DNA of 64,000 bases from Paenibacillaceae bacterium (GCA_004134985.1 REGQ01000002.1:275232-339231), one strand, 5' to 3'. Counted from the stretch's first letter, positions 26,843 to 36,821 are shown. Made by a program: numbers and translations. Notes: generated by a model from the sequence alone, not told the origin.

Positions 26843-27763
26843 TCAGATTTCCCGTTTTTGATAATGTGATCGGCATGCTGGACAGTCGCGACACATGGTA
26901 ACCCGGCCGGAGAAGATCGTATCAATCGTGCGGATCATCTGCTTGTTTGGTTCACGGGAATGAATGACAATTTTTTGCGGAGCCGCGGCAATCAGCGAGC
27001 TGACTACGCGATCCTCCAGATTCATCTCCGATTCGAGAAACTCAGTACTCCAATCGTCAACAACTCTGTTGTCTAATGTCTGAAAGTAACCATCACACAG
27101 TGAAAATTGCTCCTTGTCGCTGTGAATGACATGGACAATCGGTATTTTGGCTTCCTGTACACCGACAAAGTACTTCAATAAAGCAATAAAGTCCTGATAC
27201 TGCTTCTCAAGAATATATTCATCCACCGCATATTTGACTACCTCACGCAATGACTCCCGGTAATCCGCCAGGCGAAATGCCACAAAACCATGTAAATTAA
27301 TTGTCGGCCGCTCCGTTAAATAAAGCAGCAGCTCGGCTGATATCCCCTGCATCCTTTTCTTCCTGTTTGTGCAAGGGCTGTTGTCATCTGGGGCATACTC
27401 GTTCTCATCCAGCAGATTGATGCAGAAAGCTTCAATTTTACGGCATTCCTCAGCGCTTTCATATCCGCTTTCCTGACGGACGATTTTACTTAACAAACCA
27501 GGCTCCAGCTCAGCAATCACGTACTCCGACAACCCTTGAACCGCCTGCCGGATAACGGCTTGCTGCAGCTTTCCCGCTCTGCTGCGAGGAAGTCTCGACG
27601 GTCCCAAACACCGCACGATGCCGTTTTTGATATCGATGTCCCACTGTAGTTCCACCGCTCCCGGAGCGAGCTGAAGCTCAGCGAATGCATCGCTCAAGTA
27701 CCGCGATAATTTCCATACCATTTCCTCTTTGGCTGATGCCAGCGAAACTGCAAACCATTCCAT
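26843..27763 (-). CDS. ytxC: YtxC-like sporulation protein
   Basis: 306 residues from MEWFAVSLASAKEEMVWKLS. AAAGGAG lies 7 bp before this ATG, so the 42 extra upstream codons of the open frame are not used. The sequence matches the YtxC family (LLLYLTERPTINLHGFVAFR, YFVGVQEAKIPIVHV), and the gene order ytxC-thrS is conserved in Bacillus. The C-terminus carries CRDCPAC, a possible metal site. The protein is linked to sporulation by family annotation; no biochemical role is established. Confidence 0.88.
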   Translation of the reverse strand: MEWFAVSLASAKEEMVWKLSRYLSDAFAELQLAPGAVELQWDIDIKNGIVRCLGPSRLPRSRAGKLQQAVIRQAVQGLSEYVIAELEPGLLSKIVRQESGYESAEECRKIEAFCINLLDENEYAPDDNSPCTNRKKRMQGISAELLLYLTERPTINLHGFVAFRLADYRESLREVVKYAVDEYILEKQYQDFIALLKYFVGVQEAKIPIVHVIHSDKEQFSLCDGYFQTLDNRVVDDWSTEFLESEMNLEDRVVSSLIAAAPQKIVIHSREPNKQMIRTIDTIFSGRVTMCRDCPACRSHYQKREI

Positions 27764-28200
27764 ACGCACACTCCTTTCCTTCGTTATCAGTATATGGTGC
27801 TTGAAAACCATATATACGATGAAGGATGTGCCATCAATGGTCACCATGCTTATAATTGGATATTCACCCCTTTTAGACAAGGGTGCCAAGTCCCCTTTGT
27901 TAAGGGGACTTCTAGCTCGTGGGTGTTCGTGTGGTTCTTGCGCTAACGCTTGTCACAGCGCTTAAATGGCCTCAAATGCCCTTTTTGCAACGCTAACGCT
28001 TCCCACAGCGCTTATTCCCCCTATCGACGGCTAAAATCGTGCGATTTTTTATAAATAAGGTGGCTCAGTTTCCTTACAATAATTTTGGGGCTGGATTTCC
28101 CTAAATAGCGCCGCTCATCAGCGTTAGAGTTCCACAGGCTCCACTGCTTCCACTGCGGTCTGCTGGTCAGCAAATCGCGCTTCCTCTGCTCCCTTGCATT
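27764..28200. other. Intergenic region with repeats, no credible gene
   Basis: This stretch contains a hairpin AAGTCCCC-N8-GGGGACTT (27888-27911), two copies of CGCTAACGCTT-NN-CACAGCGCTTA exactly 50 bp apart (27941-27964, 27991-28014), and a 67-codon minus-strand open frame (28021-28224). That frame has no ribosome binding site, starts inside the mqnC terminator and looks like a translated dispersed repeat rather than a gene. Confidence 0.6.
27941..28014. repeat. Two 24-bp direct repeats with 50-bp period
   Basis: Copy 1 at 27941-27964 and copy 2 at 27991-28014 differ at two bases only. Each can fold locally because AGCGC recurs in inverted orientation at its ends. Confidence 0.75.
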
Positions 28201-28246
28201 AAAAAAAAGCCTGTCTCCCTTCATTCACCAGCGAATGAAGGGAGAC
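28201..28246 (-). terminator. Rho-independent terminator of mqnC
   Basis: GTCTCCCTTCATTC (28213-28226) pairs perfectly with GAATGAAGGGAGAC (28233-28246); on the minus strand eight T follow (28201-28208). Confidence 0.85.
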
Positions 28247-28342
28247 AAGCGTTGCAGATACAGCTGTTCAATTTCTTTTAGGCGCATGAGCGTAATTTTC
28301 GGGCAGTGTAATCATCAGGAAATGCCCCGAAAGACGATTCCT

Positions 28343-29479
28343 TTAATTTTGCATCAGAAAATCCCGTGCTACCGCATCATGCTCATTGTACATTTTGAGA
28401 ATTTCGTATTTGGTATTGCGCTGTGCAGGAACTTTGCCGCTTTCGCGAATCAGTCTCAATATCGTCTCGATATTGACTTTATGTGTTGTGCCTGCCGCAG
28501 ATACGACATTCTCCTCAATCATCGTGCTGCCGAAATCATTACAGCCATACGTCAGCGAGAGCTTGCCGACCTCAGGTCCCATTGTTACCCATGATGATTG
28601 GAAATTCGGAATATTATCCAAGGTGATCCGGCTGATCGCCAACGTCTTCAAGTACTCCTCCGGCGTCGCTTTCTCACGTTTCATATTCGTATTATCCGGC
28701 TGAAATGTCCACGGGATGAAAGCGAGGAACCCTGGCGTCGGATAGCCGTTCTTCAGTGTGTCATCCTGCGCATCGCGAATGCGTGTCAGATGCAGCGCCC
28801 GTTCCTCCATCGATTCCCCGAACCCGATGACCATCGTTGCGGTCGTGTGCATACCGATCCGGTGGGCGATTTTCATAACGTCCATCCAGTCGGTCCACGA
28901 CCCTTTCAGACGGCTGATCTTGCGCCGCGTCCGGTCATCGAGAATTTCCGCTCCGCCGCCCGGCAGGGAGTCAAGCCCTGCTTCATGCAGCGCGCGAATA
29001 ACCTCTTCCAGTGACAAGCCGTCGGATACATCCTTCATCTTATGAATCTCGGCTGGCGAGAATGAGTGCATTGTAATATTCGGAAAACGCTGCTTGATCG
29101 CCCGCAGCAAATCCGTATAATAGTTGAAGCGCAAATTAGGGTTCGTGCCGCCCTGCATCAAAATTTCTGTGCCGCCAACATCAATTGTTTCCTGAATTTT
29201 ATTGAAAATGGTTTCGTCAGACAAAACATAGCCTTCTTTGGAATTCGGTGACCGGTAAAAGGCACAGAAACGACAGAACACATCACAGACATTCGTGTAA
29301 TTGATATTTCTGCCCACAACAAAAGTCGTCACTGGTTCCGGGTGCCAGCGAAGCATAATCTGATTCGCGACATGTCCCATCTTCTCGATTTCATCTGATT
29401 CAAACAAGGCAATCGTGTCTTCCAGCTCGATTCGCTCGCCCCGTAAAGCTTTATCTAGTATTTCGTTAATGGTAGCCAT
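28343..29479 (-). CDS. mqnC: Cyclic dehypoxanthinyl futalosine synthase (radical SAM)
   Basis: 378 residues. Radical SAM enzyme of the futalosine route to menaquinone, forming the cyclic spiro product from dehypoxanthine futalosine. The cluster motif is CDVFCRFCAFYR (about residues 66-77), preceded by NINYTNVC; SAM-binding GGTEILMQGGTNP and the C-terminal GSTMIEENVVSAAGT also fit. GGAGGACGG precedes the ATG. No other mqn genes are adjacent. Its presence implies that menaquinone is made by the futalosine route, consistent with the menaquinone-type succinate dehydrogenase further along. Confidence 0.95.
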   Translation of the reverse strand: MATINEILDKALRGERIELEDTIALFESDEIEKMGHVANQIMLRWHPEPVTTFVVGRNINYTNVCDVFCRFCAFYRSPNSKEGYVLSDETIFNKIQETIDVGGTEILMQGGTNPNLRFNYYTDLLRAIKQRFPNITMHSFSPAEIHKMKDVSDGLSLEEVIRALHEAGLDSLPGGGAEILDDRTRRKISRLKGSWTDWMDVMKIAHRIGMHTTATMVIGFGESMEERALHLTRIRDAQDDTLKNGYPTPGFLAFIPWTFQPDNTNMKREKATPEEYLKTLAISRITLDNIPNFQSSWVTMGPEVGKLSLTYGCNDFGSTMIEENVVSAAGTTHKVNIETILRLIRESGKVPAQRNTKYEILKMYNEHDAVARDFLMQN

Positions 29480-29519
29480 ACGTCCGTCCTCCTTCTCTTT
29501 CCTTCTTCATCGTAACACA

Positions 29520-29554
29520 AATGGCGACTTCCCGTCACCTCCGGGAAACCGCCA
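29520..29554 (-). terminator. Terminator-like hairpin after metI
   Basis: ATGGCG and CGCCAT with an inner CTTCCCG/CGGGAA stem, 8 bp beyond the metI stop on the minus strand; a short TTTGTGTT follows. Confidence 0.55.
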
Positions 29555-29561
29555 TCCTGCT

Positions 29562-30716
29562 TTAGCCAATTTCAAGCTGTGCTGCTGCCAACGCCTGTTC
29601 AATGTCAGCAATTAAATCATCAATATGCTCGATGCCGACAGAGAAGCGAAGCAAGCGATCATCCACGCCGATCTGGCGGCGAATATGCTCGGGAATATCG
29701 CCATGCGTCTGAACAGCAGGGTAAGTCATCAGCGATTCCACCCCCCCCAGGCTTTCCGCAAAGGCGATCAGACGAGTATGACGCAAAATCGGCTCGACAT
29801 AACGGCTGTCTTTGAGCCGGAAGGAAAAAATACCGGTATTGCCAGAGGACTGTCTGTTCTGAATGTCATGGCCAGGGTGGTGCGGGAGCGCTGGATAATA
29901 AACATCTTCAACAGCAGGGTGCTCATATAAGTATTGCGCCATTTTGGTGGCGTTGTATTGATGACGCTCCATCCGCAGCGCCAATGTTTTCATCCCGCGC
30001 ATTAACAGCCAGGAGTCCTGCGGGCCAAGCACGGCGCCGATGGAATTATGCAAAAAGGCAATTTTATCGGACAGCTCCTTGCCTTTCGTCACAATTAACC
30101 CGGCAAGCACATCATTGTGGCCGCCCAAATATTTGGTCGCGCTGTGCACGACGATGTCTGCGCCAAGCTCGATCGGCCGCTGAAAAAACGGCGTCAGCAC
30201 GGTGTTGTCTACAATCGTCAAGATATCTCTGGCTTTCGCCCAGGAACAGATCCGCTCCAGGTCGGTAATCATCATCAGCGGATTTGTCGGCGTTTCGATC
30301 AGAATTCCTCTGGTGTTAGGCAGGCAGTGCTCGGCAATGCTGTCCAAATCATTGGTGTCCAAATAGGTCGCCGTTACGCCAAAACGGGACATCACCTGCT
30401 CCAGCAGCCGATAGGTGCCTCCATACAGATCAAGCGATACGATCAAATGATCTCCTTGGCTAAACAGTGCAAAGACGGTCTGCAGAGCAGCCATGCCAGA
30501 GCTGCAGGCAAATCCGGCATCGCCTGATTCCAGCTCCGCCGCTGCCGTCTCCAATACGGAACGGGTCGGGCTTTTCGTACGGGCGTAGTCAAAACCGGTG
30601 CTTTGACCAAGCTGAGGATGACGGAATGCTGTCGATTGATAGATGGGATAGCTGACCGCTCCAGTGACCGGCTCACTTACTGAACCAATTTGGGCCAAAC
30701 GACTTTCAATTTTCAT
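29562..30716 (-). CDS. metI: Cystathionine gamma-synthase / O-acetylhomoserine thiolyase (MetI-like)
   Basis: 384 residues from MKIESRLAQIGSVSEP (AAAGGAG 8 bp upstream; a start nine codons earlier lacks this). Trans-sulfuration PLP enzyme: the PLP lysine is in VVHSATKYLGGHND, phosphate-binding SSGMAALQ, and SLGGVESLMTYPA near the C-terminus. In B. subtilis, MetI uses O-acetylhomoserine with cysteine or sulfide. It is 63 bp behind metA, and both probably belong to the S-box operon. Distinguishing MetI from the cystathionine lyase MetC by eye is uncertain, but the location after metA favours the biosynthetic step. Confidence 0.88.
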   Translation of the reverse strand: MKIESRLAQIGSVSEPVTGAVSYPIYQSTAFRHPQLGQSTGFDYARTKSPTRSVLETAAAELESGDAGFACSSGMAALQTVFALFSQGDHLIVSLDLYGGTYRLLEQVMSRFGVTATYLDTNDLDSIAEHCLPNTRGILIETPTNPLMMITDLERICSWAKARDILTIVDNTVLTPFFQRPIELGADIVVHSATKYLGGHNDVLAGLIVTKGKELSDKIAFLHNSIGAVLGPQDSWLLMRGMKTLALRMERHQYNATKMAQYLYEHPAVEDVYYPALPHHPGHDIQNRQSSGNTGIFSFRLKDSRYVEPILRHTRLIAFAESLGGVESLMTYPAVQTHGDIPEHIRRQIGVDDRLLRFSVGIEHIDDLIADIEQALAAAQLEIG

Positions 30717-30779
30717 ATGCACGGCTCCTTTTATTAAAATCATAAGAATGAACAGCTCTCCTGCGCTATACGGTCAACA

Positions 30780-31706
30780 TTAAATGCCTGCGCCGAGGTC
30801 AAACGGCGTCTCTTGGTACACATAATAGTTAAGCCAGTTGGAATACAACAAGTTGGCATGAGCGCGCCAGGTGGAGTGCGGCTGTCTCGCCGGATCGTCA
30901 GCAGGATAGTAGTTTTTCGGAACGGCGATTCGCAGCCCTTTCGCCTTGTCGCGGTCATACTCCCATTTCAGCGTCAACGGATCATACTCCGAGTGCCCCG
31001 TCACAAAAATTTGCCGTCCATCCTTGGAACCGACAATGTAGACGCCCGCCTCTTCGGATTCCGACAATATCTCAAGCTCAGACACACGATCGATTTCCTC
31101 GCTTCTCACTTCTGTATGACGGGATTGAGGAACATAGAACATTTCGTCAAAGCCGCGCAGCAGCTTCACATTGCGCTTCTGTACCGTGTGCGGGTATACG
31201 CCGAAAATTTTCTCTTCAAGCGCGTGCTTCTGGATGCCGTAGTGATGGAACAAGCCGGCCTGAGCGCCCCAACAGATATGCAATGTCGAAGTAACATGAC
31301 GAACGCTCCAGTCCATAATTTCCTTAAGTTCTTCCCAGTACGTAACCTCTTCGAACGGCAGCTGCTCAACGGGAGCGCCTGTAATAATCAACCCGTCATA
31401 ATAGAAATGGGAAATTTCATTAAAGGTTTTGTAGAACGTTTCCAGGTGATCCGCCGATGTATTTTTGGATACATGGGTTTTGGGATGCAGCAGAACGACC
31501 TCCACTTGCAGAGGAGTGTTGCCGATTAAACGGAGCAGTTGGGTTTCCGTCGTTTCTTTGGTCGGCATCAAGTTCAAGATGGCAATGCGGAGCGGGCGAA
31601 TGTCCTGTTTGTAGGCAAGGCTTTCGTCCATGACAAAAATGTTCTCATTATTTAATATTTCTTTTGCTGGCAGGTTGTCCGGAACTTTGATCGGCAACGT
31701 AATCAC
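30780..31706 (-). CDS. metA: Homoserine O-acetyltransferase (MetA type)
   Basis: 308 residues. Class I glutamine-amidotransferase-fold acyltransferase with catalytic Cys in [17 protein letters not shown] (about Cys142), His in [11 protein letters not shown] and Glu two residues on. The residue known to set acyl specificity is Glu in [14 protein letters not shown] (about position 111); in Bacillus MetA this Glu gives acetyl-CoA rather than succinyl-CoA preference, so the gene is best called an acetyltransferase. It is the first gene behind a SAM-I riboswitch and terminator, and is followed by metI. Confidence 0.95.
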   Translation of the reverse strand: MITLPIKVPDNLPAKEILNNENIFVMDESLAYKQDIRPLRIAILNLMPTKETTETQLLRLIGNTPLQVEVVLLHPKTHVSKNTSADHLETFYKTFNEISHFYYDGLIITGAPVEQLPFEEVTYWEELKEIMDWSVRHVTSTLHICWGAQAGLFHHYGIQKHALEEKIFGVYPHTVQKRNVKLLRGFDEMFYVPQSRHTEVRSEEIDRVSELEILSESEEAGVYIVGSKDGRQIFVTGHSEYDPLTLKWEYDRDKAKGLRIAVPKNYYPADDPARQPHSTWRAHANLLYSNWLNYYVYQETPFDLGAGI

Positions 31707-31740
31707 TCCTTTGTACTAATTTGTACTGATTTTGAAAAAA

Positions 31741-31779
31741 ACGTCAAAAACGACCCTTTCTCAAAACGAGAAAGGGCCG
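31741..31779 (-). terminator. Riboswitch-controlled terminator before metA
   Basis: Minus strand CGGCCCTTTCTC-N5-GAGAAAGGGTCG followed by TTTTTGACGTTTTTTT; the expression platform of the SAM riboswitch. Confidence 0.9.
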
Positions 31780-31800
31780 TAGTAGGTTTAGGGGACTTAT

Positions 31801-31911
31801 ACGCCTCTCTCATCTCTCAGAAGCTGAACGCTTCCGCAAGAATTAGCACCGTGCATTATGCCGGTTGCCGGGCTTCATAGGGCTAGTTCCCTCCGCCTGC
31901 TCTTGATAAGA
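31801..31911 (-). ncRNA. SAM-I (S-box) riboswitch
   Basis: On the minus strand all core S-box elements occur in order: CTTATCAAGAG, AGGCGGAGGGAACTAGCCC, TATGAAGCCCGGCAACC, GGTGCTAATTC, TTGCGG and the closing GAGATGAGAGG. A terminator and metA follow. High SAM should terminate metA-metI transcription. Confidence 0.96.
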
Positions 31912-32417
31912 AAGTTTATTATTCAGTTTTAAAGTTGCTTTAACTGACTCTTTGCTAATTATTACTGTATCTTATTCCGCAATGCGCGTCAAGAGCCCTT
32001 TTTTTCAGAATCCCCTGATTTTAGTACCCCGGCTGCAGTCAACAGTCTGCCTTGCAATGAATACGATATGGCAGCATCGTCTCAGCTCACTGTTCATGCG
32101 GTTTTTCCGCTTGAATGTTCCGCTTCTCTGGGAGTATACTAGACAAGGATTATTTTCAAAATAAGGGAAACAAGAAGGGGTGAACAGCAGCTTATGGAAG
32201 GCGACAGGCCAAAGCCAGAATGCAGTAACGCACAACAAATATCCGGTAGAAGCGCAAACAGCGTAATGATGAAAAAAGCTAACGGACAATCGCTGGACAT
32301 GAACGCTGCTGCCTGGATGAACTAACAGACGGCAAAGGACACTGCCGGCGGAAGCCGCAAGCTTTTTCGGACCGGATCTCTTTAAAGGAGAACGAGGGAC
32401 GAAAAGGAGTGGGAACG
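31912..32417. other. Intergenic region between the S-box and corA
   Basis: AT-rich near the metA promoter side (31912-31980), otherwise no gene, repeat or known RNA could be supported. A 24-codon frame from the ATG at about 32194 has a ribosome binding site at poor spacing and is not called. Confidence 0.5.
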
Positions 32418-33353
32418 ATGAAAATCCGTCTGGTTAACAATGGCGTATTCAAAACAATTGACGAACCAAATCAGGCCTTGACACCACCGGTGGAAGGCTT
32501 TTACTGGATTGATGCGGATACCAGCGATCTGGCGGAACTGCAGCCGTTATTCGGCATGCATGATCTTGCAGTAGAGGATTGCTTGAATGAAGAAGAACAG
32601 CGTCCGAAAATCGAGCTTTATGAAGGCCATTATTTTATCGTAGTCAACAGCATACGGTTCGATAATGAGGAGATTTTCCTGCGAGCCTTGAACATTTTTC
32701 TTGGGCGTCATTTCATTATTACAATTACGAATCAGAAAATAAACGAACTTCGTACTTTGAAACCGATTTTGTGGGAGCAGGAGGTCAACAATCCAGACCG
32801 CTTTCTGTATCATTTGCTGGATTCGGTCGTTGATAATTATTTTCTTGTGGGCGACCGGATTGAAGCGCGGATTGAGAAACTTGAAGAGGACATTCTAATG
32901 CGTACGAAGAAATCGCATTTAAATGAAATCATCGGGTTACGAAGTGAAATTTTATGGCTGAAAAAGGTGCTTGGACCACAGAAGGAAGTTATTTCGACGC
33001 TGAATAAAAAAGATTTGCGGCTGATCGACGATCAATTGCAAAAGTATTTTGGGGATATTTATGAGAATGCTGTAAAAATTGCGGAAACGTTCGAGACCTA
33101 TCGCGATTTGATGGCCAACTTGCGTGAAGCATACCAGTCAAGCCTGGCTAGCCGCGCCAATGAAATTATGCGGATCTTTACGGCGCTCACAACGATCTTC
33201 ATGCCGCTGACGTTTATTACCGGAATATATGGGATGAACTTCGATTATATTCCCGGACTTCATGTTTACGGCGCCTCCTACGTGCTGCTCGGCTTCATGC
33301 TGCTGCTCGGCTGCGGGATGTTTTATATTTTCCGCAAAAACGATTGGCTGTAG
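32418..33353 (+). CDS. CorA-family divalent cation (magnesium) channel
   Basis: 311 residues from the ATG at 32418 (GGAG 8 bp upstream; a GTG three codons earlier is too close to it). A large N-terminal cytoplasmic domain is followed by two transmembrane helices: the first, around ALTTIFMPLTFITGIYGMNF, ends in the GMN selectivity motif; the second is YVLLGFMLLLGCGMFYIF. The C-terminus FRKNDWL is short and basic as in CorA. It is monocistronic. Mg2+ uptake is the usual role; cobalt, nickel or zinc transport cannot be excluded. Confidence 0.93.
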   Translation: MKIRLVNNGVFKTIDEPNQALTPPVEGFYWIDADTSDLAELQPLFGMHDLAVEDCLNEEEQRPKIELYEGHYFIVVNSIRFDNEEIFLRALNIFLGRHFIITITNQKINELRTLKPILWEQEVNNPDRFLYHLLDSVVDNYFLVGDRIEARIEKLEEDILMRTKKSHLNEIIGLRSEILWLKKVLGPQKEVISTLNKKDLRLIDDQLQKYFGDIYENAVKIAETFETYRDLMANLREAYQSSLASRANEIMRIFTALTTIFMPLTFITGIYGMNFDYIPGLHVYGASYVLLGFMLLLGCGMFYIFRKNDWL

Positions 33354-33502
33354 CCCTGCTCTCGATAGCCAAACGCCATCGCCCCCACAAATTCACCTCC
33401 CCCCCTTTGCCGAGGGGGAGGAAATAACCTATAATGGAATATAGCGCAAACTTTGAGGGACAACCATCAATATCAAAAATCTGAACGATAAGGAGAGGTT
33501 CA

Positions 33503-34405
33503 ATGAACATCAACCAGCTTGAAACACTCCTTACCATTTCCAAAACGATGAGTTTTCGAAAAGCTGGGGAATTGCTTAACCTTACCCAGCCCGCGGTATC
33601 TGCACAAATAAAAAGTCTTGAAGATGAATTCAAAACCGTGTTGATTGACCGGAACCAGCCCGTTACGCTGACCGATCGCGGACAAGTCTTCCTGCAGCAT
33701 GCCGAACGTATCCTCGGTATTGTGGAGGAATTGAAACAAAAGCTATCCGACCTCAATCAGACACCGCAAGGCCACATTGTGCTGGGTACTACGACATCGA
33801 TTGCGATTCAAATTTTACCGCGCGTACTGTCCTATTTCCAAGATCAGTTCCCGCTTATCAAAACAACCATCCAATCGATGCCATCCTCTCAGGTCGTCAC
33901 CAGCGTTGAAAATAATACGGTGGATATCGGGATCACCTACTTATCGGAACGCAATCCCAACGTAGCAAGCTCGATTCTTTATTACGATACGTATGAGCTA
34001 GTCGTTTCACCCAGCCATCCGCTGGCAGATCTCAAGCATACAACGGTAGACAAACTTAAAGACATCCCTTTCATTATGCTATCCCCTGATACGCTCGGCC
34101 GCAGGTTTATCGATCAAATTTTCCGAAGCTACAACATTCTGCCCAACATTGTAATGGAATTATCCAGCAGTGAAGAACTTAAACGAATGGTTGAGCTTAA
34201 CTTGGGAGCCGCTATCGTATCCAAGCTTTCCATCGCTAACGAACTCCGCTTGGGTACATTGAAAATGATTAAAGTCAATGAGCTTGAGCTTAGTCACCCT
34301 GTTGGCGTCGTCTATAAATCAGGGCGTTATTTGAATTCCGCCATGCATCAATTTCTCAGTGATTTGAAAGGGATGCCGGAGCACTCTTTTATTAGCAGCG
34401 AGTAA
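33503..34405 (+). CDS. LysR-family transcriptional regulator
   Basis: 300 residues: N-terminal winged helix (MNINQLETLLTISKTMSFRK, then LNLTQPAVSAQIKSLE) and a periplasmic-binding-like effector domain from about residue 88 (IVLGTTTSIAIQILPRVLSY). AGGAGAGG precedes the ATG. The closest type I can suggest is the CysL/CbbR branch, but the effector is unknown. The HisJ-like gene begins 30 bp downstream, so the two may be co-transcribed. Confidence 0.92.
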   Translation: MNINQLETLLTISKTMSFRKAGELLNLTQPAVSAQIKSLEDEFKTVLIDRNQPVTLTDRGQVFLQHAERILGIVEELKQKLSDLNQTPQGHIVLGTTTSIAIQILPRVLSYFQDQFPLIKTTIQSMPSSQVVTSVENNTVDIGITYLSERNPNVASSILYYDTYELVVSPSHPLADLKHTTVDKLKDIPFIMLSPDTLGRRFIDQIFRSYNILPNIVMELSSSEELKRMVELNLGAAIVSKLSIANELRLGTLKMIKVNELELSHPVGVVYKSGRYLNSAMHQFLSDLKGMPEHSFISSE

Positions 34406-34435
34406 CAACTTATCGATCGCAGGAGGTAATTGCTC

Positions 34436-35248
34436 ATGAAATTCGATTTACATACTCACCACGAACGCTGTGGACATGCCGTGGGAACGATTGAGGATTA
34501 TATTCGCGCCGCAATTGATGCCGGATTGCAGGTAATCGGAATTTCGGACCATTCTCCCTACTTTGCCAGCGATCAGGATCAGCCCCAGCCAGGCATTGCG
34601 ATGGCCCGCAGCGATTTCGAAAACTATATTAGAGAAGTGCAGCGGCTGCAGCAACAATATGCCCCGCAGATTGAAGTGCTGTTAGGAATGGAGTCCGATT
34701 TTTACCCCGAACATGCCCAGCTTTATCAATCCGCTTACGATCTCCATCCTTTCGACTACTTGATCGGCTCTGTCCATCAGACGAGCGGGATCAGCATCTT
34801 CAACCGCAATCGCTGGAATAAGCTAAGTGAAGAGGAAATGATTACGGCCAAGGAGCATTATTATGACCTAATCGCACAATCGGCACGAAGCGGAATCTTC
34901 CAAATTCTCGGACACATCGATGCGATGAAAGGCTACTACCCGCCCTTCTCCGATATTCCGGCACACAACAAGATTGACGAAACCCTTCAAACGATTGCAG
35001 CATCCGGGGTTTCAATTGAAATTAACACATCCGGCTCTCAGAAAGATTGCGGCGGCTGGTACCCATCCGACGCCATTCTGGAAAGAGCCTGCCATTACGG
35101 TGTTGATGTCACATTCGGCTCGGATGCCCATCTGCCTGCCCGGGTAGGCGAGGATCGTGACGCCGTTCAACAGCGTCTTCGCGAAATCGGCTTTAGCCGC
35201 TGGGTGTTCTACCGGCAGAAGCAGCCTGTTTATGTTCCGCTCGGATAA
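34436..35248 (+). CDS. Histidinol-phosphatase, PHP family (HisJ-like)
   Basis: 270 residues from the ATG at 34436 (GGAGG 9 bp upstream). PHP metallophosphoesterase with metal-binding HTHHERCGHA at the N-terminus, GISDHSPYF, GMESDF, GSVHQ, LGHIDA and a final FGSDAHLPARVG. HisJ removes phosphate from histidinol phosphate. No other his genes are nearby, and the adjacent LysR gene suggests separate control, so a different phosphoester substrate remains possible. The bidirectional terminator at 35284-35317 follows. Confidence 0.88.
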   Translation: MKFDLHTHHERCGHAVGTIEDYIRAAIDAGLQVIGISDHSPYFASDQDQPQPGIAMARSDFENYIREVQRLQQQYAPQIEVLLGMESDFYPEHAQLYQSAYDLHPFDYLIGSVHQTSGISIFNRNRWNKLSEEEMITAKEHYYDLIAQSARSGIFQILGHIDAMKGYYPPFSDIPAHNKIDETLQTIAASGVSIEINTSGSQKDCGGWYPSDAILERACHYGVDVTFGSDAHLPARVGEDRDAVQQRLREIGFSRWVFYRQKQPVYVPLG

Positions 35249-35283
35249 ATGAGCTGTGATCATCCAAAATAATATTTACGCAC

Positions 35284-35317
35284 AAAAAAAAGTGGACCCG
35301 CCGATTAAGGTGGGTCC
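35284..35317. terminator. Bidirectional terminator between hisJ-like gene and fumC
   Basis: GGACCCGCC (35294-35302) and GGTGGGTCC (35309-35317); eight A on the left give a T-run for minus-strand fumC, and AT-rich sequence follows on the plus strand. Confidence 0.85.
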
Positions 35318-35432
35318 CAAATATTTTATATTAAAAAAGGGGGTCTTGTTTATTATAATAGCCCATCTATATGTTGAAACCGTAACAGCCTTATTTCAAT
35401 TGTGTAACAAATCATAACAGCTGTAAGTCACC

Positions 35433-36821
35433 CTATTCTTTCGGGGCAATCATATCCTCTGCTCTGACCACTTCATCAAATTTGGCCGCGTCAATCAATC
35501 CGCTCGCAATCGCTGCTTCCCGAAGCGTCAACCCTTGACGGTGAGCTGTCTTGGCAATGCTGGCGGCGTTCTCATATCCAATATGCGGATTGAGCGCTGT
35601 AACAAGCATGAGCGACTTCTGCAAGTGATCGGCAATCGCCTCACGGTTTGCTTCAATTCCAATCGCACAATTGTCATTAAACGATACGATCGCATCGGCA
35701 AGCAACTGAACAGACTGCAGGAAGTTGTAAATAATGACCGGCTTGAACACATTCAGTTCAAAATTGCCCTGACTTGCGGCAAAGCCGATGGCAGCGTCGT
35801 TGCCCATCACCTGGCACACGACCATCGTCAGCGCTTCGCTTTGGGTAGGATTGACTTTGCCCGGCATAATGGAACTGCCTGGCTCATTTTCAGGAATGCT
35901 GATTTCACCGATGCCGCAGCGCGGCCCGCTCGCCAGCCAGCGCACATCGTTGGCAATTTTCATCAAATCGGCAGCAAGTCCCTTCAATGCGCCATGAACG
36001 TACACGATTTCATCATGGCTTGTCAAGGCATGAAACTTGTTGGACGCGCTTGTGAACAATTTGCCTGTCAGACGGCTGATTTCGACCGCTGTGCGGTCTC
36101 CGAACTCAGGGTGTGCATTCAGTCCTGTCCCTACAGCAGTTCCCCCCACAGCCAATTCACGCAGCGTCTCTCCGCTTTGCGTAATATGCTGCTCGCCTTT
36201 TTCCAGCATGCGCACCCATCCGCTGATCTCCTGACCGAGCGTAAGCGGTGTCGCATCCTGCAGATGAGTGCGACCGATCTTAACGATCTCGGCAAACTCG
36301 TCACTCTTCGATTGCAGCGTCAGCTTAAGTGTCGCAATGGCCGGAAGCAGCTGCTCCTCGACGGCAATCAATGCCGCAATATGCATCGCTGTCGGGAAGG
36401 TGTCATTGGAGCTTTGGGATTTATTCACGTCATCGTTCGGGTGCACAACTGCGCTAACGCCCTGCTCGGCAAGCAGTTGGTTCGCCCGGCGCGCGACAAC
36501 TTCGTTCACATTCATGTTCGATTGCGTGCCGCTGCCTGTCTGCCACACTACAAGCGGGAACTCGCCATCCCATTTGCCATCGATGACTTCATCCGATGCC
36601 GCGGCAATCGCATCCGCTTTTACAGGATCAAGCTTGCCCAACTGTTTATTGACAAGGGCTGCGCTTTTCTTCAAATAGGCAAAGGCACGAATAAGTTCAA
36701 GCGGCATTTTCTCCGCGCCAATTTTAAAGTTTTGCAAGCTTCGCTGGGTTTGGGCTCCCCATAAACGCTCGTCCGGAACGAGAATTTCACCCATCGAGTC
36801 CTTTTCAGTTCTGTAGCTCAT
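35433..36821 (-). CDS. fumC: Fumarate hydratase, class II
   Basis: 462 residues from the ATG at 36819-36821 (AGGAGG 9 bp before it; a TTG one codon earlier is also possible). Fe-independent fumarase of the TCA cycle. Motifs: [34 protein letters not shown], the lyase signature [17 protein letters not shown] and [10 protein letters not shown]. It is monocistronic. Together with sdhCAB in this window it supplies two consecutive TCA steps. Confidence 0.97.
   Translation of the reverse strand: MSYRTEKDSMGEILVPDERLWGAQTQRSLQNFKIGAEKMPLELIRAFAYLKKSAALVNKQLGKLDPVKADAIAAASDEVIDGKWDGEFPLVVWQTGSGTQSNMNVNEVVARRANQLLAEQGVSAVVHPNDDVNKSQSSNDTFPTAMHIAALIAVEEQLLPAIATLKLTLQSKSDEFAEIVKIGRTHLQDATPLTLGQEISGWVRMLEKGEQHITQSGETLRELAVGGTAVGTGLNAHPEFGDRTAVEISRLTGKLFTSASNKFHALTSHDEIVYVHGALKGLAADLMKIANDVRWLASGPRCGIGEISIPENEPGSSIMPGKVNPTQSEALTMVVCQVMGNDAAIGFAASQGNFELNVFKPVIIYNFLQSVQLLADAIVSFNDNCAIGIEANREAIADHLQKSLMLVTALNPHIGYENAASIAKTAHRQGLTLREAAIASGLIDAAKFDEVVRAEDMIAPKE

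Noticed and set aside
27941-28014. Possible CRISPR-like array (two 24-bp repeats at 50-bp period)
   Set aside because: Only two copies, no further spacers and no cas genes in the window.
28021-28224. 67-codon minus-strand frame as a gene
   Set aside because: No ribosome binding site, starts inside the mqnC terminator, and lies among repeats; treated as repeat-derived.
32194-32270. 24-codon frame upstream of corA as a leader peptide
   Set aside because: Ribosome binding site spacing is poor and no attenuator structure follows.
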